Origin: Noviherbaspirillum sp. L7-7A
Lineage (GTDB): Bacteria > Pseudomonadota > Gammaproteobacteria > Burkholderiales > Burkholderiaceae_D
Assembly: GCF_019052805.1 (NCBI RefSeq)
Contig: NZ_JAHQRJ010000001.1
Span: 3,286,001-3,350,000 of the forward strand
Direction: 5' to 3'
Length of the DNA stretch: 64,000 nt
The notes below the pieces were generated by a model. The model saw nothing but the letters and a program-made list of their open reading frames with translations. It did no database searches and was not told where the DNA came from. The position numbers were made by a program, and so were the translations under genes. Shown one piece after another: positions 45,680 to 53,968 of this stretch (the first letter of the stretch is position 1; the number at the start of each line of letters is the position of its first letter).

Positions 45680-46651
45680 ATGAATAAGAAACTGCTGTAC
45701 GGCATTGCGCTGCTGCTGGCGCTGGCCGCGCCGTTCTTCCTGTACCCGGTGTTCCTGATGAAGGTGCTGTGCTTCGCGCTGTTTGCCTGCGCCTTCAACC
45801 TGCTGATCGGCTATACCGGCCTGCTTTCCTTCGGCCACGCGGCCTTCTTCGGCGGTGCCGGCTATATCACCGGCTATGCACTGAAGGGCATGGGCCTGCC
45901 GACCGAGATCGGCCTGCTGGCCGGCACCGCGTTCGCTGCGCTGGTGGGCCTGGTGATGGGCGGCCTGGCGATACGCCGGCAGGGCATCTACTTCACGATG
46001 ATCACGCTGGCGCTGGCCCAGATGCTGTTCTTCGTATTCCTGCAGGCGCCGTTCACCGGCGGCGAGGATGGCCTGCAGGGCGTGCCGCGCGGCCGCCTGC
46101 TGGGCATGCTGGACCTGTCGAATGACGTCACCATGTATTTCGTGGTGCTGGCCATCGTGATTGCGGCTTTCGCGCTGATCGTTCGCATCATCCACTCGCC
46201 ATTCGGCCAGGTGCTGAAGGCGGTGAAGGAAAACGAGCCGCGCGCGATCTCGCTGGGCTATGACGTGGACAGGTACAAGCTGCTGGCCTTCGTGCTGTCG
46301 GCCGCGCTGTCGGGCCTTGCAGGGGCCACCAAGACCCTTGTGCTGGGCTTCGAGACGCTGACCGATGCCCACTGGACGATGTCCGGCCTGGTGGTGCTGA
46401 TGACGCTTGTAGGCGGCCTGGGGACCATCGTCGGCCCGGTGGTCGGCGCCATTGTGATCATCGCGCTGGAAAACAAGCTGGGCGACCTGGGCAATGGACT
46501 GGCACGGCTGACCAGCATCGAGTGGTTCAATACGCTCGGCGATTCGGTCACCATCGTCACTGGCCTGATCTTCATCATCTGCGTGCTGGCATTCAGGCGT
46601 GGCATCGTGGGCGAGATCGCGGCGCGCATCCGGCCTGCCTCACGGCATTGA
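45680..46651 (+). CDS. LIV-type ABC transporter permease (LivM-like)
   Basis: A 323-residue permease. CAFNLLIGYTGLLSFGHAAFFGGAGYITGYAL and GLAIRRQGIYFTMITLALAQMLFF are LivM hallmarks; the coupling loop is KAVKENEPRAISLGYDVDRYKL. Two ATGs are in frame (45674 and 45680). The second is preferred because CGGAG ends at 45673, which leaves proper spacing only for 45680. It is the last gene of the transporter set, followed by a terminator. Confidence 0.94.
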   Translation: MNKKLLYGIALLLALAAPFFLYPVFLMKVLCFALFACAFNLLIGYTGLLSFGHAAFFGGAGYITGYALKGMGLPTEIGLLAGTAFAALVGLVMGGLAIRRQGIYFTMITLALAQMLFFVFLQAPFTGGEDGLQGVPRGRLLGMLDLSNDVTMYFVVLAIVIAAFALIVRIIHSPFGQVLKAVKENEPRAISLGYDVDRYKLLAFVLSAALSGLAGATKTLVLGFETLTDAHWTMSGLVVLMTLVGGLGTIVGPVVGAIVIIALENKLGDLGNGLARLTSIEWFNTLGDSVTIVTGLIFIICVLAFRRGIVGEIAARIRPASRH

Positions 46652-46668
46652 CGGCAAATACCCGGTGA

Positions 46669-46698
46669 AAAACCCGCTGTGATGAACAGCGGGTTTTT
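46669..46698 (+). terminator. Intrinsic terminator after the transporter operon
   Basis: AAACCCGCTGT and ACAGCGGGTTT pair around GATGA, followed by TTTTT. It is bidirectional in form, with an A-run upstream. The rest of 46699-46921 holds no gene; it becomes AT-rich close to the end of the Sel1 gene. Confidence 0.92.
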
Positions 46699-46921
46699 TT
46701 ATGGGGCGCGTACGAGGGGGTGCAAAAGGACAGGGGAGGGCGGCCTCGTGGCCATGCCTATTCTCGAAATCGCCATGCCGGCGGCCAGATTTTATTATTT
46801 TCCATACTTGGAATTGAAAGCGCAGTCGAGGCGGCCGCCTATGCCGTGAGAACGCAAAAGCACCATAAGTGCTTGAAATTTAAAAATATTTAAATGAATC
46901 GGGACGTGAAAATGGAGAACA

Positions 46922-49900
46922 TCAGTTTAAAAATTCGTTCGCCCGGGTGTATCCCTGGTCCGCGGCTTTGCGAAACCACTGGGTGGCCTGGTTCGTGTCC
47001 TTGTGCACGCCTATCCCGTACCAATAGCAACGGCCCAGGGAAAATTGCGCCTCGACGAGCCCCTGGTTTGCGGCCGTCCGATACCATTCGATCGCTTGGT
47101 CCTGGTCCTTTTTCACGCTTTTGCCCTCCAGCAAGAATGTGCCAAGGTCGAATTGCGCCTTGGCGTATCCCTGGTTCGCAGCCTTGCCAAGCCATCTGAT
47201 GGCCCGAGCCTTGTCTTCCTTTACGCCTATGCCGTTCCAATAGAAGTTGCCTACGATAAATTGAGCCTCGGCGAGCCCCTGGTTCGCAGCCTTCTCGTAC
47301 CATGCCAGCGCCTCGGCGTCGTCCTTGGGTACACCCGTGCCATTCCAATAGCAACTGCCCAGGTTGAGCTCCGCCCCAGCGAACCCTTGGCTAGCAGCCT
47401 TCTCATACCACTCGGCGGCCTTTGCGTAGTCCTTGCTTACACCGATGCCATTCCAATAACAATTGCCCAGGTTGTCTTGCGCCCCAGCGACCCCCTGGAT
47501 CGCAGCTTTCTCATACCACGCAAAGGCCTTGGCGTCGTCCTTGGGTACACCCGTGCCATTCCGATAGCAATTGCCCAGGTTGACTTGCGCATCAGCGAGC
47601 CCCTGGTTCGCCGCCTTCCCGTACCACGCCATGGCCTTGGCGTAATCCTTGGGTACACCTCTGCCATACCAATAGCAATTGCCCAGGTTGACCTGGGCAT
47701 CAGCGAACCTCTGGTTCGCAGCCTTCTCATAGCACTCTGCGGCCCTGGCGTAGTCCCTGGTTACACCCGTGCCATTCCAATAGCAATTGCCGAGGTTGAC
47801 TTGCGCCCGAGCGAGCCCTTGGTTCGCCGCCTTTTCATAGCACTCGGCGGCCTTGGCGTAGTCCCTGATTACACCGGCGCCATGCTCATAGCACATGCCC
47901 AGGTTTAATTGCGCCTCAGCGAGCCCTTGATACGCAGCCTTGCTAATCCACGCGAAGGCCGCGGCCATGTCTTTCTTCACGCCTGTGCCGTTCTCATAGC
48001 AATTGCCCAGAGCGAATTGCGCTTGAGCGAGCCCCTGATGCGCAGCCTTGCCAAACCACTCGAAGGCAGTGGCCATGTTCACGTTCACGCCTATGCCAAA
48101 TTCATGGCACATGCCCAGGTTGTATTGCGCGTTGGCGTCCCCATTCCTTGCGGCCGTGCGATACCAGCCGGCGGCCCGGGCCTTGTGTTCCTTCACGCCT
48201 ATGCCCTTCTGATAGCAATAGCCGACGCCGCTTTGCGCCTCGGCGAGCCCCTGGTTCGCAGCCGCGCGATACCACGCGAAGGCCTGGGCCTTGTCCACGC
48301 TCACGCCCGTGCCGTTCCAGTAGCAATTGCCCAGCCTGAGTTGCGCCTCGGCAAGTCCCTGGTTCGCAGCCGCGCTATACCACGCAAAGGCCTGGGCCTT
48401 GTCCACGCTCACGCCTGTGCCGTTCCAGTAGCAATCGCCCAGCCTGATTTGCGCCTGAGCGTCTTCCGGATCAAAAGTCTGGCGATTTCCGGCTGTGGTA
48501 GTGGTTGTGGTTGTCGTTGTCGTGGCGCCTGTCTCGGTCGTGGTGGTTTTGAACGTCGGGATCTTCGTCTCCGCAGCTATCAATCCGTGGCGCTCCAGCA
48601 GGTTTTGCATGGCCACGCTGGTCGGCTGGTGCGTGGCGAAGTGGCGTTGGAGGTCCGTCCTGGCTGCCTCATCCTGCCTGGCGAGAAAGTAATCGAGGGA
48701 TGTGATTACCTCGTCATCCAGCAACGCAATGTTCTGTTGCACCGCGCTCAGGAATGGGCCAATCTGTTCGTCGAAGCGGTATCCAGTCTCAGGAGCCAGC
48801 AGCCACATCACGACCGTCAGTTGGCCGGAAGCGAGCGCGCATGCCAGCGCGCCTAGGCTTTCCAGGCCTTTTCCTTTCTTCCGATTGAGCAGGCCGGGCT
48901 GGCCGGCCAGTCGCTTGAGGCGTTCCAGCGCTTCTGGATCCCTGGAGTTGAGCAAGTCAAACCATTCGTCTTCCGGCCTGGCGGTGGGGTTCAGGGCGCG
49001 GCTCGTTTGCTGGTGTCGCTTTTGGGCGGGCTTGGCGTGTGTCGCCGGCTTGCGTGGTGTAGCGCTGGCCGGCTTGGGTTGTGGCTCTGCCTTGCGCTGT
49101 GGCGGCGTGGCGGCCATCGACGGCGCCGGCTGCTGCGCTTGTGGCAGAGCCGCAGACCTGACGCCATAGGCCTCGGTCTGACGGTTTGCCCTGGCGACCT
49201 TGCGCGGACTGTGCCACCCCTGGCTTTCCGGCTTGTTCGCGGCGGCCAAGGTGGTAGTCCGCAGGGACGTGGCGGCCCGGAAGGTGGGCGCGGCCATCCT
49301 GCCCCTATCGCTGTGACTGCTGCTGGCGGTGGACGGCGGGATGATCCGCGTATAGCCTGGCGGCAGTGCGGGCCGAATCGCTTTGCGCGAAGGCGACGTC
49401 AGCACCTTCAGTACTGCCTCAGCTGGCGGCAGTGCAAGGACCTCGTCCTCGATCACGCCTCTGTCCCGGATGGCGGCTGCCAGGTCTTCCATGCTGTAGC
49501 CGCTCGGGTTGTTGCACGGACCCAGTAACGCAGCCAGGCCAGGTTGCGCCTGCGCCAGGGTCACCAACTTCGCGCTCAGCAAGCCGCGTAGCGCCGGCAA
49601 TGCCACCATGCGCGATTTCTCCTTCCACGTCGAGGAGCACCAGGCCATGTTGTCCATCAGCCCCGCCATGAAAGTCTTCAGTTCGGGCGTGGCTGATGCC
49701 AGATTGCGGCGCACGACGTAGTCCAGGCCTGACAAGAGTCCACTGAGGGTTTTGGGGCCAGTAAATGCGTCTGGGGTGCAGTGTAGTGAATGCTGGATCA
49801 AATGGTTCGCAGCTCTGCGCAGTTGATCTTGCGCGAACCCCGGGGCGGTGCTGTCGGTGGCCGGGGCAGTGGCGGCGGCCGTCGTGGTAGTCAGCCTGGC

Positions 49901-51253
49901 AGGCATCATGGTCGTTGTGGTGCCGCCAGCGGGAAGGCTTTGCCGCAGGTGACGGTCGCAGCGCTTCACAAAGCTGATCAGGTTCGCTACCGCCTGGCCG
50001 CTCGGCAGGCAGTCCATGAACGCCTCGTCATTCATCACGCCAAGCAGGGCATGGCTGGCAGCGACCCAATTCGGTACCAGTGCCTGCTCCGGCAGGCTCG
50101 CGCCGTGCTCGCCGAGCACCCGCAGGAAATTGGCGCAATTGGATAATGTGCGGCAGTCGTCTGCAAGCATCTGATCAGCAGAAATCCGCAGGATTACCCC
50201 AACCAGCCCCGCCAGCCCCTGCGAGAGCAGGACGTTTGTAGCCGCCGGCAGCAGGCCGTGCGCCATCATGTCCTTGACCAGATTGCATACATTCGTGCAG
50301 GCCACGGCATCGACCCTTCCTGTCCCCAGCCGGGCTGCCATGTCGCTGGAACACAGCCACTCGCCGCAGGTGGCCAGACGGCGGCGGCCGGCCAGGCCTT
50401 TCTCGCTGCTATCGACTTTTATTAAGCGGAACTGGAAGATGGTGTTGATCTGCACGGCGCATTTGCCGAGTTGGTGCGTGGTCAGTCCGCAGGTGTTCAG
50501 TTTGCCCGCCAGCGATTCCTCGAACACGGTCAGTGCCTTATTGAACACTTTCTCGATAGGCTGGCTTACTTCAATGCACTCAGCCTTGAGGGCGCGACTG
50601 GCCCAGTTCAGGATATCGAGCACGACGCCGATCGAGGCGGTCGCTGCCGGCAGGCCGGCTTCGCATGCACGTTCCATCAGCACGTCGGTGATTGCCTGCA
50701 GGTCCGGCCTCAGCCTTTGCAGGCGCTCCTTCTCGAACATTGTTCCCGCTGCCGGCGCCACGCAGGTGGACAGGCCCATGCACAGGGTGTGGATGGTGTT
50801 GATGTCGAGGCTGGCGCTGCCATCGCCGCAGAGCAGGACGCGCAGACGAGGAAGGAGGACATACAGGCCGTCGGCCAGCCTGCGGAGTGCCGCGTCATGC
50901 GGATCGTCGCGCATGAAGGCCTTGAGCTTCTGTTCTGATGCCTTGATGGCGTCAAAGAACTGCAGAACCTGTTCCAGGTCGATTGGATTGGTGCCGCGCA
51001 AAGGCCGAAGATGCTCATTGAGCACGCCGATTGCTTGGGCATGGTCATCCGGCAGGCGGGCGTCGGCGTCGGATAACAGCGGTGTGCCTGAACGGTTGCC
51101 GGCATGCAGGCGGGGTTGCCGCGTTGCGCCATCCTGGCCGGTCGCGGCTTGCCCATTGCAACTGTCACCGTCGACTGGGGTGCTATCCGAATCGGACAGG
51201 ACGTAGGAAAAGCTTGAACCGCTGGTGCCATCAGTTGGATTGCTGGATTGCAT
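46922..51253 (-). CDS. Giant Sel1-repeat protein, possible secreted effector
   Basis: A 1443-residue protein from the ATG at 51253 (open to 51376). No signal peptide is seen; the first 60 residues are Ser/Asp/Thr-rich, like some type III or IV effector leaders. A large helical region follows (about 75-640), with weak resemblance to helical-repeat effectors (for example GQAVANLISFVKRCDRH). Then come a Pro/Lys/Ala-rich linker (about 700-810), a folded helical segment (DEWFDLLNSRDPEALERLKR...), a poly-Thr tract and 14 consecutive 36-residue Sel1 repeats of the form AQxNLGNCYWNGTGVxKDxAKAxxWYEKAANQGLAE. Its role is unknown. Confidence 0.85.
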   Translation of the reverse strand: MQSSNPTDGTSGSSFSYVLSDSDSTPVDGDSCNGQAATGQDGATRQPRLHAGNRSGTPLLSDADARLPDDHAQAIGVLNEHLRPLRGTNPIDLEQVLQFFDAIKASEQKLKAFMRDDPHDAALRRLADGLYVLLPRLRVLLCGDGSASLDINTIHTLCMGLSTCVAPAAGTMFEKERLQRLRPDLQAITDVLMERACEAGLPAATASIGVVLDILNWASRALKAECIEVSQPIEKVFNKALTVFEESLAGKLNTCGLTTHQLGKCAVQINTIFQFRLIKVDSSEKGLAGRRRLATCGEWLCSSDMAARLGTGRVDAVACTNVCNLVKDMMAHGLLPAATNVLLSQGLAGLVGVILRISADQMLADDCRTLSNCANFLRVLGEHGASLPEQALVPNWVAASHALLGVMNDEAFMDCLPSGQAVANLISFVKRCDRHLRQSLPAGGTTTTMMPARLTTTTAAATAPATDSTAPGFAQDQLRRAANHLIQHSLHCTPDAFTGPKTLSGLLSGLDYVVRRNLASATPELKTFMAGLMDNMAWCSSTWKEKSRMVALPALRGLLSAKLVTLAQAQPGLAALLGPCNNPSGYSMEDLAAAIRDRGVIEDEVLALPPAEAVLKVLTSPSRKAIRPALPPGYTRIIPPSTASSSHSDRGRMAAPTFRAATSLRTTTLAAANKPESQGWHSPRKVARANRQTEAYGVRSAALPQAQQPAPSMAATPPQRKAEPQPKPASATPRKPATHAKPAQKRHQQTSRALNPTARPEDEWFDLLNSRDPEALERLKRLAGQPGLLNRKKGKGLESLGALACALASGQLTVVMWLLAPETGYRFDEQIGPFLSAVQQNIALLDDEVITSLDYFLARQDEAARTDLQRHFATHQPTSVAMQNLLERHGLIAAETKIPTFKTTTTETGATTTTTTTTTTAGNRQTFDPEDAQAQIRLGDCYWNGTGVSVDKAQAFAWYSAAANQGLAEAQLRLGNCYWNGTGVSVDKAQAFAWYRAAANQGLAEAQSGVGYCYQKGIGVKEHKARAAGWYRTAARNGDANAQYNLGMCHEFGIGVNVNMATAFEWFGKAAHQGLAQAQFALGNCYENGTGVKKDMAAAFAWISKAAYQGLAEAQLNLGMCYEHGAGVIRDYAKAAECYEKAANQGLARAQVNLGNCYWNGTGVTRDYARAAECYEKAANQRFADAQVNLGNCYWYGRGVPKDYAKAMAWYGKAANQGLADAQVNLGNCYRNGTGVPKDDAKAFAWYEKAAIQGVAGAQDNLGNCYWNGIGVSKDYAKAAEWYEKAASQGFAGAELNLGSCYWNGTGVPKDDAEALAWYEKAANQGLAEAQFIVGNFYWNGIGVKEDKARAIRWLGKAANQGYAKAQFDLGTFLLEGKSVKKDQDQAIEWYRTAANQGLVEAQFSLGRCYWYGIGVHKDTNQATQWFRKAADQGYTRANEFLN
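46934..48460 (-). repeat. Fourteen tandem 108-base Sel1-coding repeats
   Basis: The 3' third of the gene is built of 14 head-to-tail 36-codon units. DNA similarity is high among the middle units (for example GCCATTCCAATAGCAATTG recurs with few changes), which indicates recent duplication or gene conversion. Units 1 and 2 (3' end on the + strand, about 48250-48460) are nearly identical in protein. Confidence 0.9.
48484..48552 (-). repeat. Threonine-codon tract before the Sel1 repeats
   Basis: Read leftward, this is a run of ACN codons encoding TTTTETGA followed by ten threonines. Codons are mixed (ACC, ACA, ACG), so the tract is a protein linker more than a simple DNA repeat, though GTTGTC/GTTGTG units could slip. 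Confidence 0.7.
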
Positions 51254-51783
51254 GTGTGAGTCCGACAAAAAATGAAGCGTAGTCCGCGAGGCTGTCATGA
51301 GCCCCGGGAGGCTGTGGACGCTGCCATCACAAGCCATCTGCGGCGGTTGAATTCTCGTGATGGCAAGTACCGTCACTGTGTCTGCCTATGGCCCGGTCTG
51401 TCCTGGGGATTGCTGGATCAGCTTCCAGGGCGCGTAGAAGACCGTATGGGACGAATCTGAACGACGGGTTCCATGGAGTGTGAAGCAGAGCAGGGCAAGC
51501 CTGCTCCATTCCCGTGCCGTACCGTGTGACGCAGGATTGATCGTTGGTTCAGCCAGGCGAAGCTGTGCTGCAGCACTGGCGGGTGTTCGCGCAGGCTTCG
51601 GGTGCACGCCATGCCCGGACGCTCGCTCAGTTTGGATTGGCAGGTAGAAAGGTTGGCATCGCTACCGGCAGCGTCTTTGGCTGCGGCAGCCAAGTGCTGG
51701 TGCCGTCTGTCTCTCTGACAGTGGAAAGGGGAGGGGGCGGCGAGACAGGGCGGCGCTGCCTGCCCTGTCTCGCGACCTGCAGT
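51254..51783. other. Intergenic region upstream of the Sel1 gene
   Basis: 530 bases without a recognised gene. It holds a perfect 12-base inverted repeat (separate entry) next to the alcohol dehydrogenase stop. GGAACC read leftward at 51472-51467 resembles the first half of a HrpL box, but the second half fits poorly. No clear sigma70 promoter for the Sel1 gene was found. Confidence 0.45.
51740..51773 (-). terminator. Perfect inverted repeat past the iron-type alcohol dehydrogenase
   Basis: GCGAGACAGGGC and GCCCTGTCTCGC (12 bases each, loop 10) lie 10 bases beyond the stop codon read leftward. A C-rich stretch, not a T-run, follows, so it is a hairpin end signal of uncertain strength. Confidence 0.55.
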
Positions 51784-52950
51784 CTACAAGGCGGCAGCGT
51801 AGATTGCCCGCGCGTCGGCGCGTTGCAATTCACGCGGATTGTTGACGAGCAGCCGGGTCTGCAGCATGGCGTCGTCGGCCAGGCGGTCGAGGTCGGCTTC
51901 GGTAATGCCGACTTCACGCAGCGTGGTTTCAATGCCAACCCGTTTTGCAAGTTCTTCGACTGCGACGATCAGTGACTGGCTGCGCGCTTCGTCGCTGCCC
52001 TGGGCGCCTGGCGCCACGATATCGGCCAGTTCGGCATAGCTGGACGCGGCATGGCTGGCATTGAAGCGCAGCACATGGGGCAGCACCAGGGCATTGGACA
52101 AGCCGTGCGGAACGTGGAATATGCCGCCAATCGGATAGGCAAGCGCATGCACCGCGGCCACCGGTGCATTGGAGAATGCCTGGCCAGCCAGCATTGCGCC
52201 GAGCAGCATTGCCTGCCGTGCCTCCAGGTTGCTGCCATCCTCACAGGCGACAACGAGATTTCTAGAAAGTAACTTCAATGCCTCCCGGGCAAGCATGTCG
52301 GAGAGCGCATTTTTCTTGTGCCTGGTGGTATAGGCCTCTATCGCATGCACCATGGCGTCAATGCCGGTAGCGGCAGTCACCTTGGGCGGCAAGCCGACTG
52401 TCAACGATGCGTCAAGGATAGCAAGGTCGGCATACAGCTTGGGCGACACCACGCCCATCTTGGTTGTCTCGCCTGTCGTCACAATCGAAATCGGTGTCAC
52501 CTCAGAGCCGGTGCCAGCGGTGGTGGGAATCTGCAACAAGGGCAATCGCCGTCCTTGGACATTGCCTATGCCATACATGCTGGACAGCGGCTGCTCGCTT
52601 CCGGCCAGGATGGAAATCAGCTTGGCGACATCCATCGAACTGCCGCCGCCAAAGCCGATGACGATGTCTACGCCATACTGTCTTGCGCTGTCGGCCGCCT
52701 GCAGGACAATGTGTTCAGGCGGGTCAGCCAGGACATCGGAATACGTCTGCACCTGTATGCCGGCTTCCACCAGGCTGGCTCGGGGCGCATCGATCAGGCC
52801 TGTCCCGAGAAATCCCCGGTCTGTCACGATCAGAGCGTTTTTGACATCTGGAAACTGTTGTCTGAGCAGTGTCCCAAGCCTCTGTACGGCGCCTGTCTCG
52901 CACACAATGTTGGGTACGGTGCTGAAGGTAAATGTGTTGTAAGTGTTCAT
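51784..52950 (-). CDS. Iron-containing (group III) alcohol dehydrogenase
   Basis: A 388-residue NAD(P)-dependent dehydrogenase. The nucleotide site GFGGGSSMDVAKL is followed by IPTTAGTGSEVTPISIVT. Metal ligands are in GIDAMVHAIEAYT (Asp, His) and AVHALAYPIGGIFHVPHG (two His). AAGGAGACAAG before the ATG at 52950 is an ideal ribosome binding site. The family acts on ethanol, 1,3-propanediol, lactaldehyde, 4-hydroxybutyrate and maleylacetate; I cannot pick one. It diverges from the TSUP gene at 53063. Confidence 0.93.
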   Translation of the reverse strand: MNTYNTFTFSTVPNIVCETGAVQRLGTLLRQQFPDVKNALIVTDRGFLGTGLIDAPRASLVEAGIQVQTYSDVLADPPEHIVLQAADSARQYGVDIVIGFGGGSSMDVAKLISILAGSEQPLSSMYGIGNVQGRRLPLLQIPTTAGTGSEVTPISIVTTGETTKMGVVSPKLYADLAILDASLTVGLPPKVTAATGIDAMVHAIEAYTTRHKKNALSDMLAREALKLLSRNLVVACEDGSNLEARQAMLLGAMLAGQAFSNAPVAAVHALAYPIGGIFHVPHGLSNALVLPHVLRFNASHAASSYAELADIVAPGAQGSDEARSQSLIVAVEELAKRVGIETTLREVGITEADLDRLADDAMLQTRLLVNNPRELQRADARAIYAAAL

Positions 52951-53062
52951 CTTGTCTCCTTGTCCGGCGATTGTAGCAAGATGACATGCGCCGGGCTAAC
53001 TGCTAAGGTGCCTGTCTTTTTGCCCGGCAACCTGGGCGCCTCAACCAGAAGAGCAAGAAGAC

Positions 53063-53827
53063 ATGACGGATTACCTGGTGCTAGCTGCGGCCGCCTTTCT
53101 CGCCGGATTGATTGATGCAGTAGTCGGTGGGGGAGGGCTGATCCAGATACCGGCATTGTTCTCCACTCTGCCGACGGTGGCGCCGGCAACGCTGCTGGGT
53201 ACCAGCAAACTGGCCGGGATCTGGGGTACCGGTGCAGCAGCAATCAACTTTGCGCGTCGGATCACGATCCAATGGTCGACTGCTGCGCCTGCCGCTGGTG
53301 CGGCTTTCGTGCTGTCCTTTCTGGGCGCTTATACGGTAACCAAAATTCCGCCCGATTTCATCCGCAAGCTGCTGCCCTTTATCCTCGTTGCCGTAGCGGT
53401 TTACACGCTGAAGAAGAAAGACCTCGGCGCGCACCATGCGCCCCTACATGCAGGCTGGCAGGAAAAATCACTGGCGGTGCTGATTGGAGGAAGCATCGGT
53501 TTCTATGACGGTTTCTTTGGCCCTGGCACCGGCAGCTTTCTGGTGTTCCTGTTTGTGCGTGTCTTTGGATACAACTTTCTGAGCGCAGCGGCGGTGTCCA
53601 AGATTGTCAACGTTGCCTGTAACCTTGCCGCGCTGCTGTGGTTTGGTTACAGCGGACATCTGTTGTGGAAGGTCGGGATCATGATGGCGGTATTGAATGT
53701 GGCTGGTTCGCTCATCGGTAGCAGGCTGGCATTGCGGCATGGAAGCGGCTTCGTCAGGAAGATCTTCCTGTTTGTTGTAAGCGCGCTGATCTTGAAGACA
53801 GGGTATGACGCGTTTCTGATGCATTAA
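53063..53827 (+). CDS. TSUP (TauE/SafE, YfcA-like) membrane protein
   Basis: A 254-residue eight-helix protein. First repeat: FLAGLIDAVVGGGGLIQIPALF. LGTSKLAGIWGTGAAAINFARR is a typical YfcA region. Second repeat: GFYDGFFGPGTGSFLVFLFV. It belongs to a different branch from the TSUP protein at 11092. The substrate is unknown. It ends only a few bases before the first parS site. Confidence 0.92.
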   Translation: MTDYLVLAAAAFLAGLIDAVVGGGGLIQIPALFSTLPTVAPATLLGTSKLAGIWGTGAAAINFARRITIQWSTAAPAAGAAFVLSFLGAYTVTKIPPDFIRKLLPFILVAVAVYTLKKKDLGAHHAPLHAGWQEKSLAVLIGGSIGFYDGFFGPGTGSFLVFLFVRVFGYNFLSAAAVSKIVNVACNLAALLWFGYSGHLLWKVGIMMAVLNVAGSLIGSRLALRHGSGFVRKIFLFVVSALILKTGYDAFLMH

Positions 53828-53829
53828 TT

Positions 53830-53845
53830 GGTTTCACGTGAAACA
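53830..53845. promoter_or_regulatory. parS site 1
   Basis: GGTTTCACGTGAAACA matches the universal parS TGTTTCACGTGAAACA at 15 of 16 positions; the inner 14-base palindrome is perfect. It is a ParB nucleation site, directly behind the TSUP stop codon. Confidence 0.93.
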
Positions 53846-53865
53846 AAAGGTGGATTACGTCTGTC

Positions 53866-53881
53866 TGTTTCACGTGAAACA
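53866..53881. promoter_or_regulatory. parS site 2 (perfect)
   Basis: TGTTTCACGTGAAACA, identical to the chromosomal parS consensus, 35 bases after site 1 and upstream of mnmG. Confidence 0.97.
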
Positions 53882-53928
53882 AAGGACAAACATCTGCGCC
53901 ACCAAAGCGGCACCGAAAGAAAAGACTC

Positions 53929-53934
53929 TATAAT
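53929..53934 (+). promoter_or_regulatory. -10 element upstream of mnmG
   Basis: A perfect TATAAT lies 35 bases before the mnmG start; no good -35 is found at 16-18 bases. It lies 48 bases from parS site 2, so ParB spreading might affect it. Confidence 0.4.
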
Positions 53935-53968
53935 CTCGCCTCTGTTCATCGTCTCACCGAGGCGCACA

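Noticed and set aside
46934-48460. Tandem repeats considered as a CRISPR array
   Set aside because: The unit is 108 bases, fully coding, with no unique spacers; it translates into Sel1 repeats.
51441-51472. HrpL-type box upstream of the Sel1 gene (GGAACC then CCATA read leftward)
   Set aside because: The second half matches CCACNNA poorly and the spacer would be 17, longer than the usual 15-16. No T3SS gene is visible in the window.
53828-53968. A 47-codon N-terminal extension of mnmG starting at the upstream ATG
   Set aside because: It would translate the two parS sites (Val-Ser-Arg-Glu-Thr twice), and MnmG homologues begin at the FAD-binding [15 protein letters not shown] region.
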